DNA from: Immersiella caudata | Lineage: Eukaryota; Ascomycota; Sordariomycetes; Sordariales; Lasiosphaeriaceae | Reading direction: 5' to 3' | Length of the DNA stretch: 64,000 bases | NCBI GenBank assembly: GCA_030512335.1 | Contig: JAULSU010000002.1 | Span: 1,674,001 to 1,738,000 of the forward strand | In this document: piece after piece, positions 1-9,421 of the stretch | Layout of the letters: the number at the start of each line of letters is the position of its first letter | Numbering within the stretch: position 1 is the first letter of the stretch | Position numbers and translations under genes: made by a program | Notes under the pieces: generated by a model | What the model was told of the DNA's origin: nothing | Databases searched by the model: none | What the model saw: only the letters and a program-made list of their open reading frames with translations

Positions 1-477
1 TTTTGGTATTCTCCATGAGCCACAACTGCCGTTGGACGACGCTGTGCGGTGTTAGCACCAGTTCCCTTCTTCATCTCATTCCGATGTAGCAGCTACTTAC
101 GACTCGCCACTAAGCTTCATTCCTGGCTGCCTCACGCCCTTGGCCCAGTCGCGGCGCCGCGCATCCATGCCGTCCTTCTCGAGCACCATCATGGGGCGCG
201 CCAACTCCCATGGGTGGTCGCGGTAAAAGGTTCTCCTGAGCTCGTCTTCGGGAAAAGTGAGCTGGGTCGGCCTGTAGAGGTTGCGAGGCTTCTTCGCCTT
301 CTGGTCCAGCGGCTGATGCTGGGGGAGGTACGGCCGTGTGCGGAGTTCGGCCGGCGTCACCTTCATGACGGCATCAAGCCAGACGGGGGCTGGTGAGTTC
401 TTGAGTAACGGGTTATCAAGCATCGCCTGCGCCGTCTGCAGCACCCTCGCGGGGCGGAAGTGGTGCTGGCGGACCAT
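1..477 (-). CDS. RSM25: mitochondrial ribosomal small-subunit protein mS23 (Rsm25 type), 3' end outside window
   Basis: This is a component of the mitochondrial small ribosomal subunit. Exon 1 runs 477..101 and starts with ATG at 477. It encodes an N-terminus of the form MVRQHHFRPARVLQTA, then the family-typical block FPEDELRRTFYRDHPWELAR around residues 75-95. A GTAAGT donor at 100, a GCTAAC branch site and a CACAG acceptor ending at 42 define a 59-bp intron. Exon 2 (41..1) continues in frame as SVVQRQLWLMENTK, which fits the fungal family. The remaining C-terminus lies beyond base 1. The gene is divergent from the PPR gene at 914. The identification rests on remembered family motifs, not on a search. 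Confidence 0.85.
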
Positions 478-913
478 GGTCGGATGTTGGAGGTTCTTTG
501 AGGTTTATTATCTCTGGGCCATGAGCCAGCCGCGTGAGGAGCGGTCGGGAGCCGAGCGTCGGGATTGATGCTAAAGTGGAGCTCGAGTCGATACGTTCGT
601 CACTCAATTTAGCGGTTTCAACGATCAATCGCAAATCTGGCGGGAGCGGGTAAAATTTTGTCCCCTCTTATGGATATCGGACGGCGGCGATGCGTGCCAG
701 GGAACAGCTTCGCGCTGGGACGCGATAAGCGATCCCCGTAACTTTTTTTTCGTGCTTTTATCGCCGACCCACATTTCCCCCATCCCCAGCACCAGCATCC
801 AACCCGACGACAGCCAAACATCGAAACTTCGTCCCTCCTCCGGAAACCAGAATACACGCTGCTGGGGCAATTGAGGCTGGGCTGTCGGCGACCATGTTTG
901 ACACCGACAGCTC
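478..913. other. divergent intergenic region, mS23 / PPR gene
   Basis: This 436-bp stretch separates two divergent start codons and probably holds both promoters and 5' leaders. Both neighbours are mitochondrial expression genes, so shared control is plausible. I see no specific motif I would name. Confidence 0.5.
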
Positions 914-2734
914 ATGAAAGCCCCCCGCCGAATTGACGGGTCGATATGCGGCGCGATCCCACTCCCCAGATCATTGTCGAGATCGAGTTGGCCTGCTGCT
1001 GCTGCCGCCGCCGCCGCTGGGGCCGGGCTCGTCGCCATCCGCACCGCCGGCTCCCATTATAGCAATAGCCGTCGGGGCGGCGGGCCTGAGTGGGTGCGCA
1101 GCTATTCCACCTGCTGCTGCGCAAGCGCTGTCGGGAGCAACGCCAAGGGGCAGGTTATCCGCGAAGCAGGCTCTACTCCAGCTCCCGCCTTCCCAACATT
1201 TTCAGCACATGCGCCGCCTGTCCTCGACGTCAAGCTCTCGAAACCACACCAAGCCGACTCATCTTCTTTAGTTTCACCGGAGCTCGAACCCGCGAAGAGA
1301 CTAGAGCTGTCCAGAAAGGAACTTCTCGAACTACTTGATCCCTATGATGGAGAGGTTGGGAACGTGGACGAGCATATCCGTTTCTTTCGAGACCCATACA
1401 TGCGAGGATATGCTCCCGCCGATGATGCAGCTATTACAGTCGCGCGCACCCAGGATGACCACAATTTCCCTTCTGCGGAGGAAATAACGCCGGCCGATTA
1501 TGAGGTGAAGAGGACGATATGGGAGCTCTCCATTGCCGTCAACACCCGCCTGGGCGGCAAGCGCGACAGTGTGGACCTAGATGTCATCTACGAGCTATAC
1601 CAACGGCTACCAGAACCGCGGATTCCTTTCCTCCTGGGGCGTTTTCGACACCGGTTGCTCAAGGCGCTTGGCCAACCTACGCAAAAGAACTTCAAGTCCA
1701 TGTTGCGTTACTTTGCCGTTCTCGCCGACGTCAAAAACTGTGGGATAGCATTGTCGAATGCGGAATGGAACTGCGCCATATCGTTCGCGAGCCGCTACGT
1801 GGCCGTCTCGACCGAGGCAGAGACAGAGTCAGCACTGAAGCTCTGGCGGGAGATGGAGGTTGTGGCAGGCATCAAGGCTACAGATGTGACGTTTAACATC
1901 CTCTTCGATGTCGCTTCCAAGGCCGGCAACTTCACCCTCGCCGAGATGATTTACCGGGAGATGGAGAGTCGCGGGCACCGCCCCAATCGCTACCACTACG
2001 TGAGCTTAATCCACTTTTTTGGCCTGAAGATGGACTCTGGGGGAATCCGCGCCGCCTACGCTGAGATGGTCGGCGCTGGCGAGATGATCGACACCATTGC
2101 ACTGAATGCCGTTATATCTGGTCTGTTAAGATCAGGCGAGGAGGTCACCGCCGAAAACACCTACGAGCGTATGAAGTCATCTGCTCTCCAGAAAACCACC
2201 TTGCCCGCCCAGAACTATGCAACCGACCAGGCCATAACGAAAGCGCTCATGATGTTCGCCAAACTCGGCCGCAAATTCAAACACATGCAGCCCAACTTCC
2301 AACAAATAACACCTATCCACCCAAATCTCAACACCTACTTCATCCTCGTCAGCCACTACGGCGTCAAGCTCGGCGACCTCCAACGCGTCGCCAAATTGCT
2401 CGACGAGATGAAATTGTTCCAAATCCCGCTTCATGGGAGCATCTTCCTCTGCCTCTTCAAATCTTTCACCTTTCACGGCGGCTATCCCGGTTCTGCCTGG
2501 AGTCCCCAGCGCCTAGACAGCATATGGAAAGCTCTGCTTGATACTCTAGACGATGGGACACCGGGCATTGAGATCAGCACCTTCCTGGGCCACTGGGTTC
2601 TCTCCGCCTTCAACAAGTGCTCCAACAGCGAAGCCGTCATGGATGCATACGAGCATCTCAAGGACAGGTGGCAGCTAAGTCACGACGACGAGCAGTACAT
2701 GATCAATCTCCTGTATAAATTCGTGCGCAGGTGA
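914..2734 (+). CDS. mitochondrial pentatricopeptide-repeat (PPR) protein
   Basis: This intronless gene encodes 606 residues starting at the ATG at 914. The N-terminus is rich in Arg, Ser and Ala with few acidic residues, including a run of eight alanines near residue 28; this resembles a mitochondrial presequence. The middle and C-terminal parts contain helical repeats of PPR type. One begins near residue 324 (DVTFNILFDVASKAGNFTLA followed by EMIYREMESRG), with further units near 360, 396 and 472 (NTYFILVSHYG...LLDEMK). PPR proteins bind organelle RNA and act in processing, stability or translation. I cannot assign a specific transcript or a named orthologue. Its neighbour mS23 is also a mitochondrial translation gene. 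Confidence 0.8.
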   Translation: MKAPRRIDGSICGAIPLPRSLSRSSWPAAAAAAAAGAGLVAIRTAGSHYSNSRRGGGPEWVRSYSTCCCASAVGSNAKGQVIREAGSTPAPAFPTFSAHAPPVLDVKLSKPHQADSSSLVSPELEPAKRLELSRKELLELLDPYDGEVGNVDEHIRFFRDPYMRGYAPADDAAITVARTQDDHNFPSAEEITPADYEVKRTIWELSIAVNTRLGGKRDSVDLDVIYELYQRLPEPRIPFLLGRFRHRLLKALGQPTQKNFKSMLRYFAVLADVKNCGIALSNAEWNCAISFASRYVAVSTEAETESALKLWREMEVVAGIKATDVTFNILFDVASKAGNFTLAEMIYREMESRGHRPNRYHYVSLIHFFGLKMDSGGIRAAYAEMVGAGEMIDTIALNAVISGLLRSGEEVTAENTYERMKSSALQKTTLPAQNYATDQAITKALMMFAKLGRKFKHMQPNFQQITPIHPNLNTYFILVSHYGVKLGDLQRVAKLLDEMKLFQIPLHGSIFLCLFKSFTFHGGYPGSAWSPQRLDSIWKALLDTLDDGTPGIEISTFLGHWVLSAFNKCSNSEAVMDAYEHLKDRWQLSHDDEQYMINLLYKFVRR

Positions 2735-3807
2735 TAGACGCCTGGGCCGAGCAGCAACGGTGTAGATTTGGAAGAAGCGGGAAGGGTGTGCTCAACTATA
2801 CCCAGGTTTTACGCGTGTACATAAGTTGAGTTGGCGGGTTTTGCTTGCATCAAGGGGTGAGGAACATGGCGTTTATGGTTGTGCCGTTCATACATCATCT
2901 ATCTGCACATGGGAATGGCATTGTAATTTATACACCGATGATATAGATCCCATTGGACCACGGAACTGTAACGCCTTTCGGGTTAAGAGCTCTGAGACTT
3001 TGGACGCAATTCCATATTTCAACCACTTTCCGTGATGTCGAAGACTAACTCGTCGCCCAAAATCTCGTGGGTCAACACGAATCTTGCGCATCGATGAAAA
3101 CAGCAGACTACAAAGTAACACTTGCGCGAGACCACCATTCTGAGTAACAAAATATCGAGCATATTCTTCGTGTTCTAATCCATGTCCCCAGATTTAAAAT
3201 ATCAAACTTCTATGGTTGCCAATAATAAAAACCTCGTACCTTCTTTGATCGCCCAGAAAAGATATCGCTGTGCCCCAACAAGCATCGGGCAGCGTCGGTA
3301 ATATTCCAACCAAAACCAACACTGCATGCTCCAGTTGTATGTACAGTATGGCAGGCGATACGGTGGACCAGACTCCCTAGTAGAAGACGCCATTGCACAA
3401 AGGAAACAGATATGAAAAACCCCCAACCTCCGACAGAAAGGATTGAACTCTCAAGACTTTTAGCTTTCGTGATTGAAGCGAGCCCGACTGTCCAGTCTGT
3501 CGACTCCAAAAATTCAGAGACCGAGGCAATAGGCGTAATGATGCTGTGGGGATTGTCTGCAGCCTGGCCTGATCGATTTCCCATTAGACTGTGCCAACAC
3601 TGGGCACCACGGGGTGAATTGAGTGTATTCTCGCTTTGCCACGAGAGCCAAAGTGCTAGGGGGTATGGGTATCAGAGGGGGGAGTCGTTGAGTTGCGTCG
3701 TAGTAAAACAGGGTTGGAACCGATTGACGGCAGGCCTGCTGAGAAATCGGCCTCCAATGGACAAACATTAGTCAGAGAGGCAGATCTGTTGCGACTGAAT
3801 CAGCTCC
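2735..3807. other. intergenic region between convergent PPR and perilipin genes
   Basis: This 1.07-kb region lies between the stop codons of two convergent genes, so it should hold two 3' untranslated regions. No supportable ORF is present. A degenerate tRNA-like stretch at 3429-3504 on the minus strand was considered and not accepted. Confidence 0.4.
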
Positions 3808-4436
3808 TTAGTTGTTGGCCTTCTCGTTGATTACTTCCTTGGCCTCCTTCCCCCTGTTGTTCAGATAGCTGCTGATCGTGGTGAGGGTCTCGGTCGTGAG
3901 GATAAGCGCCGTTGTGATCGCCGCCTTTCCGTAGGAAGCGACGCCATTTCCATCAACCTTCTTGAACTCCACTTCGTAGGTGTTGAAGACGTGCTCCTTG
4001 CCGGTCTGCGTAACTCGGAGGGGGAACAGCGCGATGGTCTTGGCATCGCTGATGATCTCGTTCGTTGGCTTCTTGACAACGGGGAATTTCTCATCCACCT
4101 TGGACAGGGTCTTGTCGCCAAGGTCGTCCGCCTTCTTGACGTATGGCGAGACGTACTGGAAAGGCTTGGAGAAGTAGGAGAGGAAGGGAGCCGCGAAGGT
4201 GCGGTAGGCAGAATCGCTGAGCTCAATAGACCTCTGGCCGTAGGGGTTGGACTTGAACGTGGACACGCTGTCATTTACCACGGGATAAGCCAGAAGATGC
4301 TGTAGCTTGTGTTAGTCGCAGCTCGTGAAGCTGCCAGCAAGGAGGGGTTATCACGCACCTCGATGAATGCCGAGTGAGGCACGTCACCATTGACCTGCAC
4401 GTTGTTGGACATCTTGCGTTTTGTCTGGTGAGGCAT
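3808..4436 (-). CDS. CAP20: CAP20 / MPL1-type fungal perilipin (lipid droplet protein)
   Basis: This is a lipid-droplet surface protein; in plant- and insect-pathogenic fungi the family affects droplet size and appressorial turgor (family knowledge). Exon 1 is 4436..4359. A 59-bp intron (4358..4300, donor GTGCGT, branch GACTAAC, acceptor CTACAG) leads to exon 2, 4299..3808. The product is about 189 residues. Diagnostic stretches are VPHSAFIEHLLAYPVVNDSV across the junction and the central KPFQYVSPYVKKADDLGDK...DEKFPVVKKPTNE, which match the CAP20 perilipin domain. A second in-frame ATG at 4412 (MSNNVQVNGD) is an alternative start. The last 20 or so residues are charged. No signal peptide is present, as expected for a droplet-associated protein. 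Confidence 0.87.
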
Positions 4437-7400
4437 CTTGTTAGGCTGTGTGTTGACTGTGACGGGAAAGGAGATGTGGATGGCGCGTCGTGAGGTGGGG
4501 GTGATTTGTCAGGGGTTGCAAAAGAGGCGTCTTCGTGGTGGTGATGTGGAATGTAAAAGGGGGGAGGGAGTAGCGAGGCGGCACTTACTGCAAGCCAAAC
4601 TTATATGGTACAATTTTCAGGTGGGAAGCCGGATCAAGCCTTCGGGTGCTGCTATCCGGTATACGTCGAGTGGTGGTGCGATGATGAAAAGAGGAGGATT
4701 GGAGTCAAGAGAGTCGGAGTGTGGACTGGCATGTCAGGAGCTTTGGGTCCAGCGAAACCTAAATGAGCTGGACGGTCTAAGGGAGGCAACGGAATCCGGA
4801 TTACATGTGCATGTGCTTGGGGGCAGGAGCACGCAAGCGCTCGGCCCATGGGCCAACCAGCAACCCAGCAGCCGTGGCAAAGGCATTCTTTCACGGCAGA
4901 ATCGACTTGATGGCGATAAAGATGGTAGCTGCAAGGTGGGGTGGTGACGGCAGCGGTGCTTCTGGCGCCAAAGGCCCGCCGGATCCTGTGGATAACCCAC
5001 CAGACTTACCCCTGCTCTTGATAAGGCTTGAGCCTGAGAACGCAAGACCCCTGCTAGTCTCCTGTCACACGTTTCCATGGCTTGACATGTGAAAGCCTGG
5101 CCCAAGCTCCTTGAAACCGCATCATTGGGTCTCGCCAGCGCCCCGCCTAGCCACAGGAGCGTCTTCTCTCATCCATGTCTTGGCAGATGCGGGCTGTTAT
5201 CGCAACAAAAAGCCGTTGTGAGGTGCATTCAGGCCGCATGGCTCGGAACGCAATTGCTGGCTGTCTCACGACGGTGATCCAACATGGAGATGTTTTCTGG
5301 TTTGATATACCATATCTGCTCTTTTCTGCCCTTGGTGGGAGTTCAGTACCAGGACGACTGCGGTGCTAAACCAGAGGTGACCCCCGCGAACCGAACCGCC
5401 ACCGCTGCGGACAAACACGGAGATGACAAGTTCATCACGTCGGTTTGACATTTGCAAACAGAAGGACCTGAACTGGCTGCCCCTCAGACAGGCAGTGGAA
5501 CGTTGGGCTGTGGCTGCAGTACACCGTTGCTGCTTTTGCTTCGGGCTTAACTGGGCCTCTGTTGTGCAGAGAGAGGCCCGGGGTCTCGTTCCGCTCATTC
5601 AATCTGAAGCACATGCAGAACTGCACTGCTGTCACACCGGCGGGACCAGACCGGATAACTTCGAAGAGCGATGACGCTGGTGTCTGAAATACGACAGGTA
5701 GTAGGGGTCGAACTAACGCCCACGGCAGCTCGAAGGTACGGAAGCGGTCTAAGAAGGAAACTATTGAAGAAAATTTTCTACTCAAGTCGTGGCAAAGCGG
5801 CTCTGCCTCCCCTGAGTGGCCTCGGGCGGCCGATTCTCAGTACGTACAATCATAGGCAATTTACGGAACCTGGAGGGGGGGTTCTCCTGTTTTCAGCCCA
5901 TCGAATGCGTAACAAAAAAGAAAAAAGAAAAAAAAAGACAGCTTTGATGGACTTGGCCTTTCAAACCCAGAAGGCGGCTGGCGGGTGCACCTTCCGCTGT
6001 GGGCCCCTGGCGACCTCATCGTCGTACCGCTTTCACATGTCAGCCTGACACTGAGGTCGCTAACTCCAACGACGCGGTTGAATTGGACAATCGAAACTCA
6101 CCATTGCGAATCAGCATTTGCCCGCCGTCGTAGTCGACCAGAAAAGAGATTGTTCGGCTTCTCGTGCTTTCGCCACTACCACCCGCCCAACCTCTTTACC
6201 TAGGTACGCAACCCCCGATCACCTCGGTGTTCCTGCCCGGCCCCGAGGTGACGACGGGCAGGATCGGGAAATCGGCCACCGAGGAGATTCTAGTTGCGGC
6301 TTTCCGTTACACCTGGAAATGGGTGTTCGGCTCGAAGCGGGAGGGCAAGCTACTACTTCGCAGTTTACGATCGGATCGACCCTGGCACCATCGTGAGCTG
6401 GCTTCCCTGGCTACGGTAGCATTTGAAACGGACTTAGTTGCGCATCCTAGCAACGCACTGTTTCTAGCTCGCCCTAGTATGTCTTTGAGACTCGTTGGTG
6501 TTAGCTTTGTGGCAGGTCGCGTTTGGGTTTGGCCGTTTTTAGCTGTCCGTCCCTCGTGGCCAAGCACGCCATTTCGTCATTGTTTGACCAGTAACCCCTT
6601 GGAACTCTCTCGTTCTCAACTGCCATCCTGGTGTTTGCAAACCTCTTACCGTTCGTGAACGGAGCTGTATCCGGCTTGAACACGACTCTATCCCGACTTG
6701 AGTTACGACGAGTCATCAGCGCCTCTCCGAGTAATAATCTCCGCCGACTGCCCGGTCACTCGGTGTCGATGCGACCAAGCAGTAGATAGGGTGTCGGTGG
6801 TGATGATCTGGTATTTTCGGGCCAGGCGGGAGGCTCGGGCCGAAAAAGAAGTCCTTCATGAGAGGGTTGACAAATGTTAACCCCGAGAGTTGAGAGGGGT
6901 TGTCGTGATGCTATCCGCTCCAATGGGAGCGTGCTGAGGGGGTAGGAAGCTGTCCACGAGCGGCATGTCATTGGATTAAGAAGTTCGGGTCTCGGACGAC
7001 TATTGTTCAGCACTTACAGCTTCAGGCTCGTATGCTGGAATGATGAACAGGCATGGATCACGCTCAGGGGTTCAATGGATTGAGTAACAGATCGAAGTCA
7101 CGACTGATAGGTGTGCGCCACTCAGCATGTCTTATCCCGCGTGGTCGGCAGCGAAGTTGTAAAGGGCACATCGGTATTTCCTGTGCCAGCTCAAAGACTG
7201 GTGTTAACACTAGAACACTCAACCTTTCCGTTGACATGAGCCCCTTTGCCAAGTGAGTAGGTACATACGGAGTTGTTCATATTGGATTCAGGAGCTGAGG
7301 TCTCGGATTACACTGGTACCTCGTCAACCTTCCCAATGAATCTCTACGATGCGCCTGAACATTCGGACAAATGGGGAGTAATATGACCAAATGGTAAGGA

Positions 7401-7879
7401 CGACTTTTGTATCATCTACTCCAACTCATCTATCCCAACGGGGAGAGGCCCATTGTCGGGGTTTTGGGCTAGAAGACTGGATAAGAGGTTTCTTGAGATA
7501 CTGGGTACGACGATTCTCGGAGCTTCCCGGGTGGTCCGCTTCTGGCTTCTTGCCCTATCGGCGCTAGTCTATCAGGTCATGCTGCTGAGGCCATGAGAGT
7601 TGTAAGTCAAAGTTGGAGCAATGTGGTCAAACCTGGATTATCCAGTGTAAGACATGCGATATTCCATCGGTTTGGATGGAAAGACGCCCCCAATAAACTC
7701 AATCTGGAGGATTCGCGGACTGCGCAGAGGTAGTTGTACGGTTTCTATTCCTCGTTATCATAGTCTATACGTCTCGCTAATGTTCATCGCTGATGCTTTA
7801 TAAAACCGACAAACCCTCATCGCTGCTCGAAACAATGACTCCTGTGTTGGTATACCAACAGCGCCGTCTCGGTGGTCTC
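4437..7879. other. 3.4-kb intergenic region without supportable genes
   Basis: This region contains only short overlapping ORFs on both strands, with no recognisable domain and no coherent splice pattern. It includes an A-rich tract near 5911-5940 and a CCTAGGTA-type palindromic motif near 6197-6207, of a kind often seen between fungal genes. The start of the CAP20 gene (4436) opens into it, so the first several hundred bases are probably promoter. The remainder is unexplained. Confidence 0.4.
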
Positions 7880-9421
7880 TCACTCCGAGCCATCAGACCC
7901 ATAGTCGACAAGCCCTCCCCCTGGCTTTGTGGCAGTCGTCGATACCGATTCGACCTCCACCATGGCATTGTCATTCAGCAGACGCAATGTGCCGTGACGG
8001 CCGACTGCCCTGTCAATCTCCATATCGTCTCCATCACTGTTGATCTCGCCTTCTTCAGCAATACCGTCGGGCAATGGCACCCGCTTCTCGAACCTCACAG
8101 TGCGTCCCACTCTACCGCCTCTGCCTCCCCTTCCACCCCTCCCACCCCTTCCACCCCTTCCACCCCTACCGCCACGGGGCTCCCACTTGGTTCTGGGATG
8201 GTCGTGATGGCGTTCAGCTGTCTGCTTCTTCCTTGGCGGCGTCGCCTCTGTGTCGCCCTCTGCCACCTCCTCAACTTTTCTTTTTCGGCGCTCTGTAGGC
8301 CCTGTTGTATAGCCCTCCGGCAGCACATGTCCTGGTGGAAGGGCGAAAATTGTAGGAAATTCGACGACCGTGCGTCCAGAAAGAGCAGTGGCAAGAGTGT
8401 CGGTGGAAGATAAAGGGATTAAAGCTTTGCCACTTGCGGGTTGAGACGGGGTTTGCGCCTGTAGAAGGAAGAACTGCCAACCAGCGAAAATAGTGGCATC
8501 TTCGTCCAATGTCCCTTGAACCCAAGACGAGCGTGATGTTTTGTTCCACTCCCCGTTCATAGAGGACTGTAATGTGTGTGCGCTGGAAGGCCAGGCCGTT
8601 GACTCCGGGTCCTGCACAGCCGAAACCGCTGGCTTCTTCTTTCTGTAGCCTCCGCGTCGTTTTTTCGGGTGTTCTTCCTCTTCGGCATCCGATTCCTCGG
8701 GCTCTCCTTGCTCTCTGCTTTGGCGATCCAGCTGACCGCGGTACCAGCTGAGCGACAAGGCGATCGCCGCATTCAACGGCCTCTCATCGAGCATCTTCCG
8801 CAATATTCGCACCGGCCTGTCCAGCTCTTGCGCCCCGACAACCAACCCTGTAGCACCATATAATATCCACTCAACCTGCCAGTTGAGTTGTGAAGTTCTC
8901 CTATTCCACGCTGTAGCATTCTCCCTTTGCCTTGCCATCCCCCTCGGCATTGCCACAACCTCGATATCCAGCTGTCGCAGCCGCCGTCGGACATGCCTGT
9001 CGAAGGCGTTACCTTCTCCGTCATCCCCGCCTCGCCCTAGCCTCGACCCAACCGGAAGGTGATGTAACTCATCCCCATACCAGACCTTGTGAAACCGCTC
9101 CTCCTCCTCCTTCGCATCCCTAGCGCGAACCTCCTTATCGCCAAGTATCTGTCGCACTTCAACCAAGTCTTTCTCGGCGCGTTGCCGGGCGCGTTCGATC
9201 GAAGATATGAAGTTGAAATCGTGATCGATTCCGGCCGGGGTGCGCAGCTGCTCAATGGGCATGAATGTGCGCGGGTTCCGAACGCCGTCGCATTCGGCGC
9301 GCGCCTTGTGTTTCTGGATGCAGGGCAGCGAGCAGGTGCGCGCGCCGCACCGGGGGCATTTGTATTTGGGGAGCTGGGCGTGGCAGATGCCGCAGAGGGT
9401 GCTGAGCACTGGTTCGGACAT
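7880..9421 (-). CDS. BCD1: box C/D snoRNA protein 1 (BCD1), HIT zinc-finger protein
   Basis: BCD1 is a nuclear factor needed for stability and assembly of box C/D snoRNPs. The intronless ORF encodes 513 residues from the ATG at 9421. A complete zf-HIT finger sits at the N-terminus with Cys10/Cys13, Cys22/Cys25, Cys30/Cys34 and His38/Cys44, followed by the FMPIEQL-like segment usual after this finger. The middle contains the BCD1 region (residues about 115-215) with QLNWQVEWILYG and DRPVRILRKMLDERPLNAAI. A KKRRGGYRKKK basic patch follows. The C-terminal quarter has seven consecutive RGG-type triplets (EPRGGRGG... to GGRVGR), then an acidic tail. The RGG tract is unusual for the family as I know it. 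NOP58, a core box C/D protein, lies about 42 kb away. Confidence 0.85.
   Translation of the reverse strand: MSEPVLSTLCGICHAQLPKYKCPRCGARTCSLPCIQKHKARAECDGVRNPRTFMPIEQLRTPAGIDHDFNFISSIERARQRAEKDLVEVRQILGDKEVRARDAKEEEERFHKVWYGDELHHLPVGSRLGRGGDDGEGNAFDRHVRRRLRQLDIEVVAMPRGMARQRENATAWNRRTSQLNWQVEWILYGATGLVVGAQELDRPVRILRKMLDERPLNAAIALSLSWYRGQLDRQSREQGEPEESDAEEEEHPKKRRGGYRKKKPAVSAVQDPESTAWPSSAHTLQSSMNGEWNKTSRSSWVQGTLDEDATIFAGWQFFLLQAQTPSQPASGKALIPLSSTDTLATALSGRTVVEFPTIFALPPGHVLPEGYTTGPTERRKRKVEEVAEGDTEATPPRKKQTAERHHDHPRTKWEPRGGRGGRGGRGGRGGRGGRGGRVGRTVRFEKRVPLPDGIAEEGEINSDGDDMEIDRAVGRHGTLRLLNDNAMVEVESVSTTATKPGGGLVDYGSDGSE
8113..8175 (-). repeat. short tandem repeat coding the RGG tract of BCD1
   Basis: The plus strand shows a run of degenerate 9-bp units of the form CCACCCCTT. 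Read on the minus strand these are successive Arg-Gly-Gly codons. The units are imperfect, so the array has diverged at third positions while the amino acid pattern is kept. Confidence 0.7.

Noticed and set aside
3429..3504. Minus-strand 76-nt tRNA-like stretch with A-box- and B-box-like sequences and a T5 run downstream
   Set aside because: Acceptor ends pair only partly, the D arm does not close and the anticodon stem is imperfect. At most it is a decayed tRNA copy.
7793..8413. 206-residue ORF on the plus strand over the BCD1 C-terminus
   Set aside because: Antisense to the RGG-coding region; low-complexity Ser/Pro/Thr only.
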